DNA of 64,000 nucleotides from JAUYQR01 sp050632395 (GTDB lineage Bacteria; Pseudomonadota; Alphaproteobacteria; Rhodobacterales; Rhodobacteraceae), in contig NZ_CP192600.1 in the NCBI RefSeq assembly GCF_050632395.1, positions 1,984,001 through 2,048,000 on the forward strand. The letters are read 5' to 3'. Below the pieces are notes generated by a model. It worked only from the letters and a program-made list of their open reading frames with translations. It made no database searches and had not been told where the DNA came from. A program made the translations under genes and the position numbers. Each line of letters starts with the position of its first letter. Positions within the stretch are counted from its first letter, which is position 1. Positions 15,548 through 23,372 of the stretch are shown here, one piece after another.

Positions 15548-16720
15548 TCAGCCGCCGGAGGCCTGCTTTTCCTCGTGTTCGCGCAGCCGGGTCGAGACGA
15601 CCTTGAACCATGTGCCATCGTCGCGCATCGACTTGAGGCCCGCGTTCAGAATGGCGAGGTAAGCCTTGCCGTCAGGGTTGGCCTTGGGCGTGAAGACGTG
15701 GATCGTCTGCACGGTGGCGAGCGCGGTCAGTTCCTTGACGTTGTCACCGATGCCGAGGGTGACGATGTCGTCTTCGGCGGGCAGGGCGTCGAAGGTGACG
15801 ACGTCGACCTCGTCCGCCTCGAGCGCGCGCCAGCAGTCAAGCTGGGTCGGGGCGACGAGCATGGACACGTTCGGTTCGACAAGGCCGAGCGCCTCGAGGT
15901 CGAAGGTGAACCAGCCGTCGGGGCGGCAAAGGCGCTTGCCCTTGAGTTGGTCGTGCGAGGTGACGTTCACAAGATCGCTGCCGGCCTTGGTGTAATAGCC
16001 GACCACCGCCTCGAAGAACGGGTCGGAGGCGTCGTAATCGGTGCAGCGCATCTGGGTGGCGGGGGACAAGAGGTCGACCTTGGAGCAATCGGGCAGATAC
16101 CACGGAAACCCGAGGTCGAAGGCGCCGGAGGGCAGAAGTTCGGTCAGGTGCGCGCCCCAGTCGTTGACGAAGCTGACGCGGTAGGGCTGGTTCGGTGCTG
16201 CGCGCTGCATCGCCAGTTTGACAAGCTCGGTGAACATGCCGCCTTCGGGCAGGTCTTCGTCGGTGAAGGGGGCGTAGCTGCCGGCGGTAAGGAAGCGGGC
16301 CTCGGGCAGTAGGGCGGGTTTGGTTGTCGCCGGGGCCGCTGCTGCCACTGGTTTTGTGGTGGGTTCCACAGCGGGTTCGGCGGCGGTTTCAAGTGCGGCG
16401 GCAAGGGCGGGTTGATCGCTGGCTGCCGGTTCGGCAGCGGCCGTGCTGGCGCCGGGCAGGCTGCCATCGGCGCAGGGAATGGCTAGCGTCATTCCGACCT
16501 CGATGATGTTCGGGCTGGAAAGCCGGTCGCGGTTTGCCGAATAGAGGATCTGGTATCCACCCGCGACCCCGGCGGCCTTGGCAAGCTGGCTGAGGGTGTC
16601 GCCGGGCACGACGGTGTGGAACGAGCAAAGTTCTTGCGCGCTGGCGGCGGTGGTCATCAAGGCGAGCGCGAGGGCAGTGTGTCCAAGGCCGGTTCTGACG
16701 GTTCGGGAGGGAGTACCCAT
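15548..16720 (-). CDS. LysM plus SBP_bac_3 periplasmic sensor-like protein
   Basis: 390 residues with a signal peptide (cleavage near ASAQ, residue 29) and a LysM domain at about 33-82 (HTVVPGDTLSQLAKAAG and NIIEVGMTLAIPC), expected to bind peptidoglycan. An Ala/Pro/Thr linker at about 85-140 leads to a family-3 solute-binding fold from about 141 (FLTAGSYAPFTDEDLPEGGMFTEL, GAFDLGFPWYLPDC). Fusion of a wall-binding module with a ligand-binding fold and no transporter nearby suggests sensing rather than uptake. Last gene of the four-gene kinase operon, 148 bp after the DctP-like gene. Ligand unknown. Confidence 0.8.
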   Translation of the reverse strand: MGTPSRTVRTGLGHTALALALMTTAASAQELCSFHTVVPGDTLSQLAKAAGVAGGYQILYSANRDRLSSPNIIEVGMTLAIPCADGSLPGASTAAAEPAASDQPALAAALETAAEPAVEPTTKPVAAAAPATTKPALLPEARFLTAGSYAPFTDEDLPEGGMFTELVKLAMQRAAPNQPYRVSFVNDWGAHLTELLPSGAFDLGFPWYLPDCSKVDLLSPATQMRCTDYDASDPFFEAVVGYYTKAGSDLVNVTSHDQLKGKRLCRPDGWFTFDLEALGLVEPNVSMLVAPTQLDCWRALEADEVDVVTFDALPAEDDIVTLGIGDNVKELTALATVQTIHVFTPKANPDGKAYLAILNAGLKSMRDDGTWFKVVSTRLREHEEKQASGG

Positions 16721-16868
16721 GCGGATGGTCCTTTGAGCAGAGGGATTGATTTCGCCTTAAGGTTGTATTTCGGGGTCGAAGGCTGGCGCGGCTTTGTGGC
16801 GGGGGCAAGGGAATTGGCAGGTCGAGCAGGGTTTCAGGGAGTGCGGGCTGTGGTCATGGTGCGGGACG

Positions 16869-17879
16869 TCATTCGAATGGCCTTGCGGCGGCGTTGGCCG
16901 CAACTGCGGCGTTGACCGCGTCGGAGCCGAGACGGGTGGCGGCGGCGTCATAGCTGGGTGCAAGGGCCGCGCGGAATGCGGCGCGCGCGGATGCGTCCAG
17001 TGGGATGATGATGCCACCATCCTCGGTGATCGCCTGTCGGCTCATCGCGTCCGTCTCGAAGGCGAGAAGGGTCTGTTCGTGCAGAACCTGGCGAAGGAGT
17101 GCGAGGAGAAGCGTGACGTCGTCGGGTGAGAGCGTGGCGATCAGGCCCGGTGCTGCGAGTATGGCGGCACCGGTGATGCCGTGGTTGGTTTCGGTGATGA
17201 CGGTCGGGGCGTCGTAAAGGCCGCCGAAGTCGATCACCGGCCATGAGGCAAAGCTGCCTTGCGCGGTGCCGTCTGCAAGGGCGGCCCCGAAGGCCGCAGG
17301 GGTGCTGTCGACGGGAACGGCCGTTGCACCAAGCGCGGTTGCGGTGTCGGCGCTGGCGGGCGATGCGGACGATACGGCAAAGGTGAGGCCGGCGACATCG
17401 GCGGGGGTGGAAAGTGCGCGCGGTGCCGTCATCTGAAGCGCGCCGGTCAGAAGCACGCCGAGGAGCGCGGGCGTGTCGGCGCTGGCAGACGGGGCGGGAA
17501 GCCCTTCGGCCCAGACGAGGGCGTGGTGCGGGCTGTCGAAGAGGAACGGCAGGTTGATGACATCAAGCGCCGGGGCAACCTCGGCCACCGCGGTTAGGGG
17601 CAGGGCAGCAAAGCTGGCCTCGCCGGCGGCAAGGGCGGCGGCGAGGTTCGCGCTGGCCGTATCGCTGCGCAGGCCGATGCAATGGCGGCCTGCAAGGGCT
17701 GCGTTGGCGCGGTCTGCGAACTGGCGGGCGGCCTTGCCTTCCGGCCCGGCCTCGGCCTCGGGCGGGATGAGGAAAATGAGGTCGGTGTCAGCCGGGCAGT
17801 CGGCTCTGGCGAAGGCTGGCGTCACGGTGGCCAGACACAGCGTGAGCGAGGGGATGAGGCGTTGCCATGCAAGCGTCAC
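16869..17879 (-). CDS. DctP-like (TRAP type) periplasmic binding protein, orphan
   Basis: 336 residues with a signal peptide (LTLCLATVTPAFA, cleavage near residue 25). The remainder has the DctP-family pattern: a segment VINLPFLFDSPHHALVW typical of TRAP receptors, then LQMTAPRALSTPADVAGLTF. No DctQ or DctM membrane subunits are encoded nearby. The GTG start at 17879 overlaps the upstream stop (GTGA), so it is translationally coupled to the OmpA-fused binding protein. A role as a ligand-responsive partner of that protein or the kinase is inferred. The sequence is divergent; fold assignment is fairly sure, role is not. Confidence 0.72.
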   Translation of the reverse strand: MTLAWQRLIPSLTLCLATVTPAFARADCPADTDLIFLIPPEAEAGPEGKAARQFADRANAALAGRHCIGLRSDTASANLAAALAAGEASFAALPLTAVAEVAPALDVINLPFLFDSPHHALVWAEGLPAPSASADTPALLGVLLTGALQMTAPRALSTPADVAGLTFAVSSASPASADTATALGATAVPVDSTPAAFGAALADGTAQGSFASWPVIDFGGLYDAPTVITETNHGITGAAILAAPGLIATLSPDDVTLLLALLRQVLHEQTLLAFETDAMSRQAITEDGGIIIPLDASARAAFRAALAPSYDAAATRLGSDAVNAAVAANAAARPFE

Positions 17880-19519
17880 CGGGCGAAATCCCGCACCCAG
17901 GTTTCGACGCGGCGGTTGATGGCGCGGCCGGGATCGGTGTCGTTACAGGCGAGGGATGAGATCTCGCCAAGGCCCACGGCGGTGAGGCGCACGTTATCCG
18001 CCACCTCGGGGTATTCGGCCAGAAGCGTGGCGATGATCTGTTCGGCACGCTTCAGGCTGAGGTCGCGGTTCAGCGCGGCATCGCCGACCGTATCGGTGAA
18101 GCCGAGGAAAAGTACCTCTTTGCCGCTGTAGGCATCGGTCGACAGGAGTGCGGCGAGGCGGTCAAGGTCTGCCAACGCGCGGGCGTTCAGCAGGTCGGTA
18201 CCGGTTTCATAGCGGAAGGTGGCCGACAGGCGTTCAGCAGCCAGAAGCATGTCCATCATGCCGCGCAGTTCCTGCTGCTGGGCCGGGTCGGTTTCGACCA
18301 GCATGGCCGACGCGATGCGCATCCCCTGCTGGTCGAGAGTGGCTGAGGCGATGGACTGGTCGATGAAACCGGCGCTGGCGACATCGTTCTGCGCGGCGTC
18401 GGAGGACAGAAAGCGCGAGAACGCGTCGCCGATGGGGGAAAGCGGGGTCTTGCTGCGGTAGATGTAAAGCTGGCGGGTAAGGGGGTATTCCTCGGTCTTG
18501 ACGGTGAAGGCGGTGGGCTGGGTCAGGATGTTGCAGGACCCGCGGATCGCCAGCGGGCGGGCCGCGCCTTCGTTGCCGATGCGGGTGTAGCCGATGGCAG
18601 CGGGATCGCCGGCGACAGTTTCGGCAACCACCCGGTCCGAGCCGAGGATGGCGGCAGCGGGGCTGACGGCAAGGTCGGCGGGGTGCATGACCAGCGCGTC
18701 CAGCACATCGGCCGAACCGAGGTCTGGCGTGCTGGCATAAAGCTCAATTGGCAGATCGCTGCCGCCGACCTGCGACCAGTTGGTGATCTTGCCGGCATAG
18801 ATCGCCGCAGCGTCTGCCGTGGTCAGCGACCGGACCGGATTGCGCGGGTGGGTGATGAACAGTAGGCCGTCCAGCGCGATGATCTGTTCCTGCGCCTCGG
18901 ACCGCAGATCACCGAGGCCTAGGTTCTGGGCGGCGCGGACCTCGCGGGTGAGGGCGCGGCGGTCGGACAGGGCAAGTTCGGCGGTGCCGTCCAAGAGGGC
19001 CGCGATCCCGTCCGAGGATGTGGACGGGACGATCTTGATGGCTGCGGTTTGCGGCAGATCGCCGCCGCTGACCTCGACCAGAAGGCCGTTGTCGATGGTC
19101 TTGAGGACGGTCGCCTTGCCCCCGGTGCTGGCGGCAAGGCGGCTGATGAGGGTGGGGATCAGATCGACGCCAAGCGCGCGGTCGCCGGCGATGGTCGTTT
19201 GCGGTGTGGGCGCTGTGCCGTCAGGGCAATCGGCGCCGTCGCAGGTGACGGTATCGCGGGCGACGGTCATGCTGCCGACGCTGGAGCGGATGGTGAAGGC
19301 CTTGTCGGTGACTTCGACCAATTCACCGACGATGGAATAGGTGCCGTCACGGGTAGTCAGGGTGACCGGTTCGGCAAGGGCTGGAGCGGCAAAGATGGTG
19401 GTGGCGATGCCCCCCGCAAGGACCCATCGGGTCAGAAGGCCGAACGTGGTTCCGTTCCAGACGGGGGGCTTTCGCAGACTTCTGCTCGGTTTACGCAACA
19501 ATAAACAGGTTCCTGCCAA
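17876..19519 (-). CDS. PstS-like substrate-binding domain fused to OmpA peptidoglycan-binding domain
   Basis: 547 residues. After an N-terminal extension and signal (GGIATTIFAAPALA) comes a small N-terminal domain with two Cys (CDGADC). A phosphate-binding-protein-like fold follows at about 110-380 (IAGDRALGVDLIPTLISRL; LALSDRRALT; IYAGKITNWSQVGG). A C-terminal OmpA domain at about 430-547 has GFTDTVGD, LSLKRAEQI, VGLGE and NRRVETWV. The OmpA part should hold it to peptidoglycan. The start is uncertain: TTG at 19519 is the longest option, and TTG near 19501 with AGGA upstream is equally plausible. It sits between the kinase gene and the DctP-like gene. Confidence 0.82.
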   Translation of the reverse strand: MAGTCLLLRKPSRSLRKPPVWNGTTFGLLTRWVLAGGIATTIFAAPALAEPVTLTTRDGTYSIVGELVEVTDKAFTIRSSVGSMTVARDTVTCDGADCPDGTAPTPQTTIAGDRALGVDLIPTLISRLAASTGGKATVLKTIDNGLLVEVSGGDLPQTAAIKIVPSTSSDGIAALLDGTAELALSDRRALTREVRAAQNLGLGDLRSEAQEQIIALDGLLFITHPRNPVRSLTTADAAAIYAGKITNWSQVGGSDLPIELYASTPDLGSADVLDALVMHPADLAVSPAAAILGSDRVVAETVAGDPAAIGYTRIGNEGAARPLAIRGSCNILTQPTAFTVKTEEYPLTRQLYIYRSKTPLSPIGDAFSRFLSSDAAQNDVASAGFIDQSIASATLDQQGMRIASAMLVETDPAQQQELRGMMDMLLAAERLSATFRYETGTDLLNARALADLDRLAALLSTDAYSGKEVLFLGFTDTVGDAALNRDLSLKRAEQIIATLLAEYPEVADNVRLTAVGLGEISSLACNDTDPGRAINRRVETWVRDFAR

Positions 19520-19552
19520 TACTATCTTCAGTTCTGGAAACGATGCCGTGGA

Positions 19553-21904
19553 TCACTCGCGTTCCAGAGGCATCCGTACCGAAATGACGTTGCCCGCACG
19601 CTCGACCTCGAAAGCGGCTTCGCCGACGTTCTGGAAGGACAGAAGGTCGATCACGATCTCAAGGCTTTCGGGGGTGTTGATCGGCTTGCCAAGGGTGGTC
19701 TCCTTGAGGATCACGTCGCCGGGCTGGACGCCGTTTTCATCGGAATAGATGATCCGGTCGACGACGGTGCGCCAGGCGCCAAACTCGACGCTGGTGCGGA
19801 AGGTGGTGCCGTTCTTCAACTCGACCCAGCGGGTTGCCGGAGCGACCAAGCTGACGTCTTCGAAATCGCTGCCCTTGGCGTCGCGGATGCGGGCGGTGGC
19901 GGTGATCTTGCCGTCTTCGCCGGGGGTGGTCGAAACGCGGATCGTGTTGGTGATCGCGTCCATGCTGGATACCCATTCGCCGTTGATGGCGAAGATGGTG
20001 ACGCCGTCGGCAACCCACTGGTTGGCGCGGGCAAGCCGGCCGGAAACAGCCGTGATGGTGGGATAGGTCTCGCCGTCGATCACTTTCGGTTCGGTGGTGA
20101 AGGGCAGGGCATAATCCCAGCGGACCGCGCTGAACTGGTCTTCGATCAGCGGCGTGTCGGGGGCTGGCGGGCGCGGCAGGATTGCGGCGGCAAGGGCGGC
20201 GGCTTCGGCTTCGGCCTTGGCTTGTGCGGCGGCGGCGGCTTCGGCGGCGCGCTGGGCGGCAGCGGCGGCTTCGGCGGCTGCTTGGGTCTGGGCGGCGGCG
20301 CGGGCGGCGGCTTCGGCAATGGCGCTGGCGTCGGCAGCAGCTTGGGCGCGGGCAGCGGCGCGCAAGGACGCTTCGGTTTCGGCCTTTGCCTTGGCCTCGG
20401 CTTCCAGACGGGCGCGGGCTTCGATGCGGGCGCGGGCCTCGGCCTCCTTGGCGGCAACTGCGGCGGTTTCGGCGGCGGCGCTGGCGGTCGCGTCGACAGC
20501 GGCCTTGGCGGTCACATCGGCCCGGGCCTGCGCTGCGGTCTGTGCATCGATGGCGGCACGGGTCTGCGCCTCGGCCTCGCGGGCGGCGAGGGCATCTGCG
20601 GCGGCAAGGGCGGTGGCCACTTCGACCGCGGTTCCGGTGGTTTGCACCGTAGCTTCACCGGGGGTGGCGGGATCGCCCATGCCGGTCCAGACTGCAAAGC
20701 CGATGCCAAGCGCCACGATGGAAGAGGCGCCCAGAAGCAGCGGAAACCGCGAGGTGCGGGTTTCGGTGGCCGATGCCGCGAAGGCTGCGGTGGCGGCGTC
20801 GGGGGCGGTGTTTATCTTGCGGGCAAAGCGGGTAGGCGCAACCGGGGCCACGACCGCCGGGGCAGGCTGTGCCACGGGTCCCGCTTCGGCGGCGATGATG
20901 ATGTCCAACCACTGTGCCGCGGTTTCCAGACGGTCCTTCGGCAGCACGCGGGCAGCCTTGTCGATGGCCTCAAGGAAGCCCTTTGGATAGCCCTGAAAAC
21001 GCCCTGCGAGCGGCTTGTAGGGATCGGGGCTGCCTTCGGCAATCGAGGCAAGGCGGCGCTGGCTTTCGGGCGGCGCGACGCCAGCGATGACATGGTAGAA
21101 GGTGGCGGCCAGCGCATAAAGGTCGCTGTAGGGCCCTTGCGCCGATCCGGTCAGGTAGAATTCCTGCGGCGAATAGCCGTCCTTCACCACGCGGCGCTGC
21201 GACATCACCCGGCTGGCCTTGGTGGCCTGTTCGCGGGCGGCGCCAAAGTCGATCAGCACGGGGTTCTTGGTGCGCGCATCGACGAGGATGTTGTCGGGCG
21301 AGATGTCGCGGTGCAGCATGCCGGACTGGTGAACGAAATCCACCGCCGCCAGCACCTTCTTCAGCATCAGCACCACTTCCTGCGGCGTGAATGGGGTGTC
21401 GGTTTCTTCCAGAAGGTCGAGCAGGTCTTTGCCGTTGACGTGGTCGATTGCCATGTAGGCGGTGTCGTTGTCCTCGAACACCTGATGCACGCCGACAATG
21501 TTTGGATGAACCAGTTTCGCCAGGCTGCGCGCCTCTTGCACGAAGAGCCGGACGACCGATCGGAATTCACCCTGATGCGCCCGCGACCGGGCGCGGACAA
21601 TGATGCCGCTGCGCCGGCAGAGCGAGTTGGGGAAGCATTCCTTGATGACGATGGTGCGATCCAGCGAATCCTTGGCGAGGTAGGTGATGCCGAAGCCGCC
21701 GGAGTTGAGGTAGCTGACGATGGTATACTGGCCTTGCAGAAGCTTGCTGCCGGGCTTCAGTTCATCAACAAAGGCGTCGTGATCGTCGGCTGCGTCAAGC
21801 TCGCCTGCAAATGCGTCTTCGGCGCTTGCGGCGCCCAGATCCGGTGCGGAAAGATCTTCGGACCATTTTGCGACCGCAGTGGCCGCTGTGTTGAATCTCG
21901 CCAT
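19553..21904 (-). CDS. transmembrane Ser/Thr protein kinase with Ala-rich stalk and PDZ-like C-terminus
   Basis: 783 residues. A cytoplasmic kinase domain spans about 60-335, with the Gly-rich loop NSGGFGITY, Lys88 (VIKE), Glu124, HRDISPDN (Asp200, Asn205), DFGAA (Asp219) and GYSPQE in the P+1 region, so it is predicted catalytically active. One membrane helix at about 387-407 is followed by a long Ala/Glu/Lys-rich coiled stalk (about 425-600) with periplasmic predicted topology. Two PDZ-like repeats follow (GVTIFAINGEWVSSMDAI and NGVQPGDVILKETTLG). The ATG is at 21902-21904. First gene of the operon with three periplasmic binding-protein-like genes, which could signal to it across the envelope. 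Confidence 0.9.
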   Translation of the reverse strand: MARFNTAATAVAKWSEDLSAPDLGAASAEDAFAGELDAADDHDAFVDELKPGSKLLQGQYTIVSYLNSGGFGITYLAKDSLDRTIVIKECFPNSLCRRSGIIVRARSRAHQGEFRSVVRLFVQEARSLAKLVHPNIVGVHQVFEDNDTAYMAIDHVNGKDLLDLLEETDTPFTPQEVVLMLKKVLAAVDFVHQSGMLHRDISPDNILVDARTKNPVLIDFGAAREQATKASRVMSQRRVVKDGYSPQEFYLTGSAQGPYSDLYALAATFYHVIAGVAPPESQRRLASIAEGSPDPYKPLAGRFQGYPKGFLEAIDKAARVLPKDRLETAAQWLDIIIAAEAGPVAQPAPAVVAPVAPTRFARKINTAPDAATAAFAASATETRTSRFPLLLGASSIVALGIGFAVWTGMGDPATPGEATVQTTGTAVEVATALAAADALAAREAEAQTRAAIDAQTAAQARADVTAKAAVDATASAAAETAAVAAKEAEARARIEARARLEAEAKAKAETEASLRAAARAQAAADASAIAEAAARAAAQTQAAAEAAAAAQRAAEAAAAAQAKAEAEAAALAAAILPRPPAPDTPLIEDQFSAVRWDYALPFTTEPKVIDGETYPTITAVSGRLARANQWVADGVTIFAINGEWVSSMDAITNTIRVSTTPGEDGKITATARIRDAKGSDFEDVSLVAPATRWVELKNGTTFRTSVEFGAWRTVVDRIIYSDENGVQPGDVILKETTLGKPINTPESLEIVIDLLSFQNVGEAAFEVERAGNVISVRMPLERE

Positions 21905-22323
21905 GTCAGTTCACCGTTCCACTCAACGCACGCGTGTGTGCTGTCGCAGAAAGCCCCATGTTGATCGTTCCGGCGCAAAGAGGGCCGCAGGTAGGCCGAA
22001 TTTAGACAATCTTAAGGCGAGTACGAAAAGCAAATACCGCGAAAGCGTGTAACTTCGATCCGCGCGCGCAACAGTGCGGTGCGGCGGGTGGGCATTGTTC
22101 GCTGAAAGCACCGGAAAATGGCTTGGTCGTGGTGCAGTGGCGCGGGGGAGATTCGCGCAACTGCGGCGAGATCGGCGCTTTTTGGGCGCAATGGACCGGG
22201 AGAATTTGCTGAAAATTGAAGCGGTCGGCGCAGGGGCATGGGTTTATGAATACAACCCTGAGGGGAAATTCGACTATCTGTTCTGATCGACTTGGCGCTG
22301 CCCTCGCGAGTCGGTTGACTTAT
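21905..22323. other. intergenic region between kinase operon and catabolic operon
   Basis: About 420 bp without a convincing gene. It must contain the minus-strand promoter of the kinase operon and the plus-strand promoter region of the catabolic operon. A 31-codon plus-strand frame at 22191-22286 exists but has no ribosome-binding site. No other structure seen. Confidence 0.5.
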
Positions 22324-22359
22324 TTGGATCGTTCCATTACGACTTTTGGAATGATCCAA
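22324..22359 (+). promoter_or_regulatory. two tandem LacI-type operators upstream of the catabolic operon
   Basis: TGGATCGTTCCA (22325-22336) has the central CG and dyad of LacI-family sites; TGGAATGATCCA (22347-22358) is a close relative. Their centres are 22 bp apart (two helical turns). Together they form a 13-bp inverted repeat with one mismatch. The site ends 15 bp before the first gene, so binding should block transcription. The LacI-family gene at 36510 in the same operon is the likely binder. Confidence 0.7.
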
Positions 22360-22373
22360 TTTGGGGCGCTGTG

Positions 22374-23372
22374 ATGAACTGGGGGCTGATTGGGGCAAGC
22401 ACGATCGCTGCTGAACACATGATCGGCGCGATCCGTGCCTGCGGGGGAAATCCGGTCTGGGTGGTCAGCGGATCGCCGGCCCACGCGCAGCGTTTTGCCG
22501 CCGAGCACGGGATTGCCCGGGCGAGTGACGATCTTGCGGCGATGCTGGCCGATCCCGGGGTAGAGGCGGTCTACATCTCCTCCACCAACGAAAAGCACCG
22601 GTCTCAGGCGCTGGCGGCAATTGCGGCGGGCAAGCATGTGATCTGCGAAAAGCCGCTGGCGATGACCGTGGCCGAAGCGGCCGGGATGGTGCGTGCTTCG
22701 CGCGACGCAGGGGTGGTCTTTGCGACGAACCACCACCTGCGCAACGCGGGCAGCCATCAGGCGATCCGGGCAGTGATTGCACAGGGACGGATCGGCAAGG
22801 TGCTGTCGCTGCGGGTGCATCACGCGGTGCATTTGCCGCCCCATCTGCAGGGCTGGCGGATCAACGATGCGGGCGCGGGTGGCGGGGTGATCCCCGATAT
22901 CACGGTGCATGACGCCGATACGGTGCGGTTCCTGACCGGCGAGGACCCTGAGAAGGTCGTGGCGCAGGCGGGCGTGTCCGGCATGGGGCGGGGGGTCGAG
23001 GATTCGGTGATGTCGGTCTGGTCGCTGCCGTCGGGCGCGATGGTGATGGCGCATGAAAGCTTTACGCACCGCTTTGCTGGCTCGGGCGTCGAGGTGCATG
23101 GCACCGATGGGTCGATCTTTGCGCGCGGCGTGATGACGCAAAGGCCGGTGGGCGAGGTGGAATTGGTAACGGCCGAAGGGCGCGAGATCGTTCCTTATTC
23201 CGCGCATGACCTTTACGCGCATGGGGTTGCGGCGTTTCTCGGGGCGGCGCGGGGCGAGGGGCAGCCTGCGGCAGACGGTGTGGACGGGGTCAAATCGCTG
23301 GCCGTGGCGATGGCCGTACGCGAGGCGGCGGGCACCGGCCGTCGCGTCACCGTCGCGTACGGAGGCGTGTGA
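22374..23372 (+). CDS. Gfo/Idh/MocA-family oxidoreductase
   Basis: 332-residue NAD(P)-dependent sugar/cyclitol-type dehydrogenase. The N-terminal Rossmann fold opens WGLIGASTIAAEHM, followed by VYISSTNEKH, and the EKPLAMT motif near residue 98 carries the conserved Lys. The C-terminal half has GGGVIPDITVHDADTVRFL. Closest by look to 1,5-anhydrofructose reductase/AFR-like members, but substrate cannot be read. ATG 22374 is used; a GTG 3 bp earlier is possible. First gene after the twin operators; its TGA overlaps the next ATG. Confidence 0.87.
   Translation: MNWGLIGASTIAAEHMIGAIRACGGNPVWVVSGSPAHAQRFAAEHGIARASDDLAAMLADPGVEAVYISSTNEKHRSQALAAIAAGKHVICEKPLAMTVAEAAGMVRASRDAGVVFATNHHLRNAGSHQAIRAVIAQGRIGKVLSLRVHHAVHLPPHLQGWRINDAGAGGGVIPDITVHDADTVRFLTGEDPEKVVAQAGVSGMGRGVEDSVMSVWSLPSGAMVMAHESFTHRFAGSGVEVHGTDGSIFARGVMTQRPVGEVELVTAEGREIVPYSAHDLYAHGVAAFLGAARGEGQPAADGVDGVKSLAVAMAVREAAGTGRRVTVAYGGV

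Noticed and set aside
20150..20620. recent repeat expansion or foreign insertion in the Ala-rich kinase region
   Set aside because: No exact nucleotide tandem unit; it reads as an ordinary low-complexity coiled stalk.
20222..21964. 580-codon plus-strand frame opposite the kinase gene
   Set aside because: Gly-rich shadow of the Ala-rich stalk and kinase domain; no domain signal.
22191..22286. 31-codon plus-strand frame (MDRENLLKIEAVGAG...) upstream of the catabolic operon
   Set aside because: No ribosome-binding site, no recognised homology, and it lies in promoter-bearing DNA.
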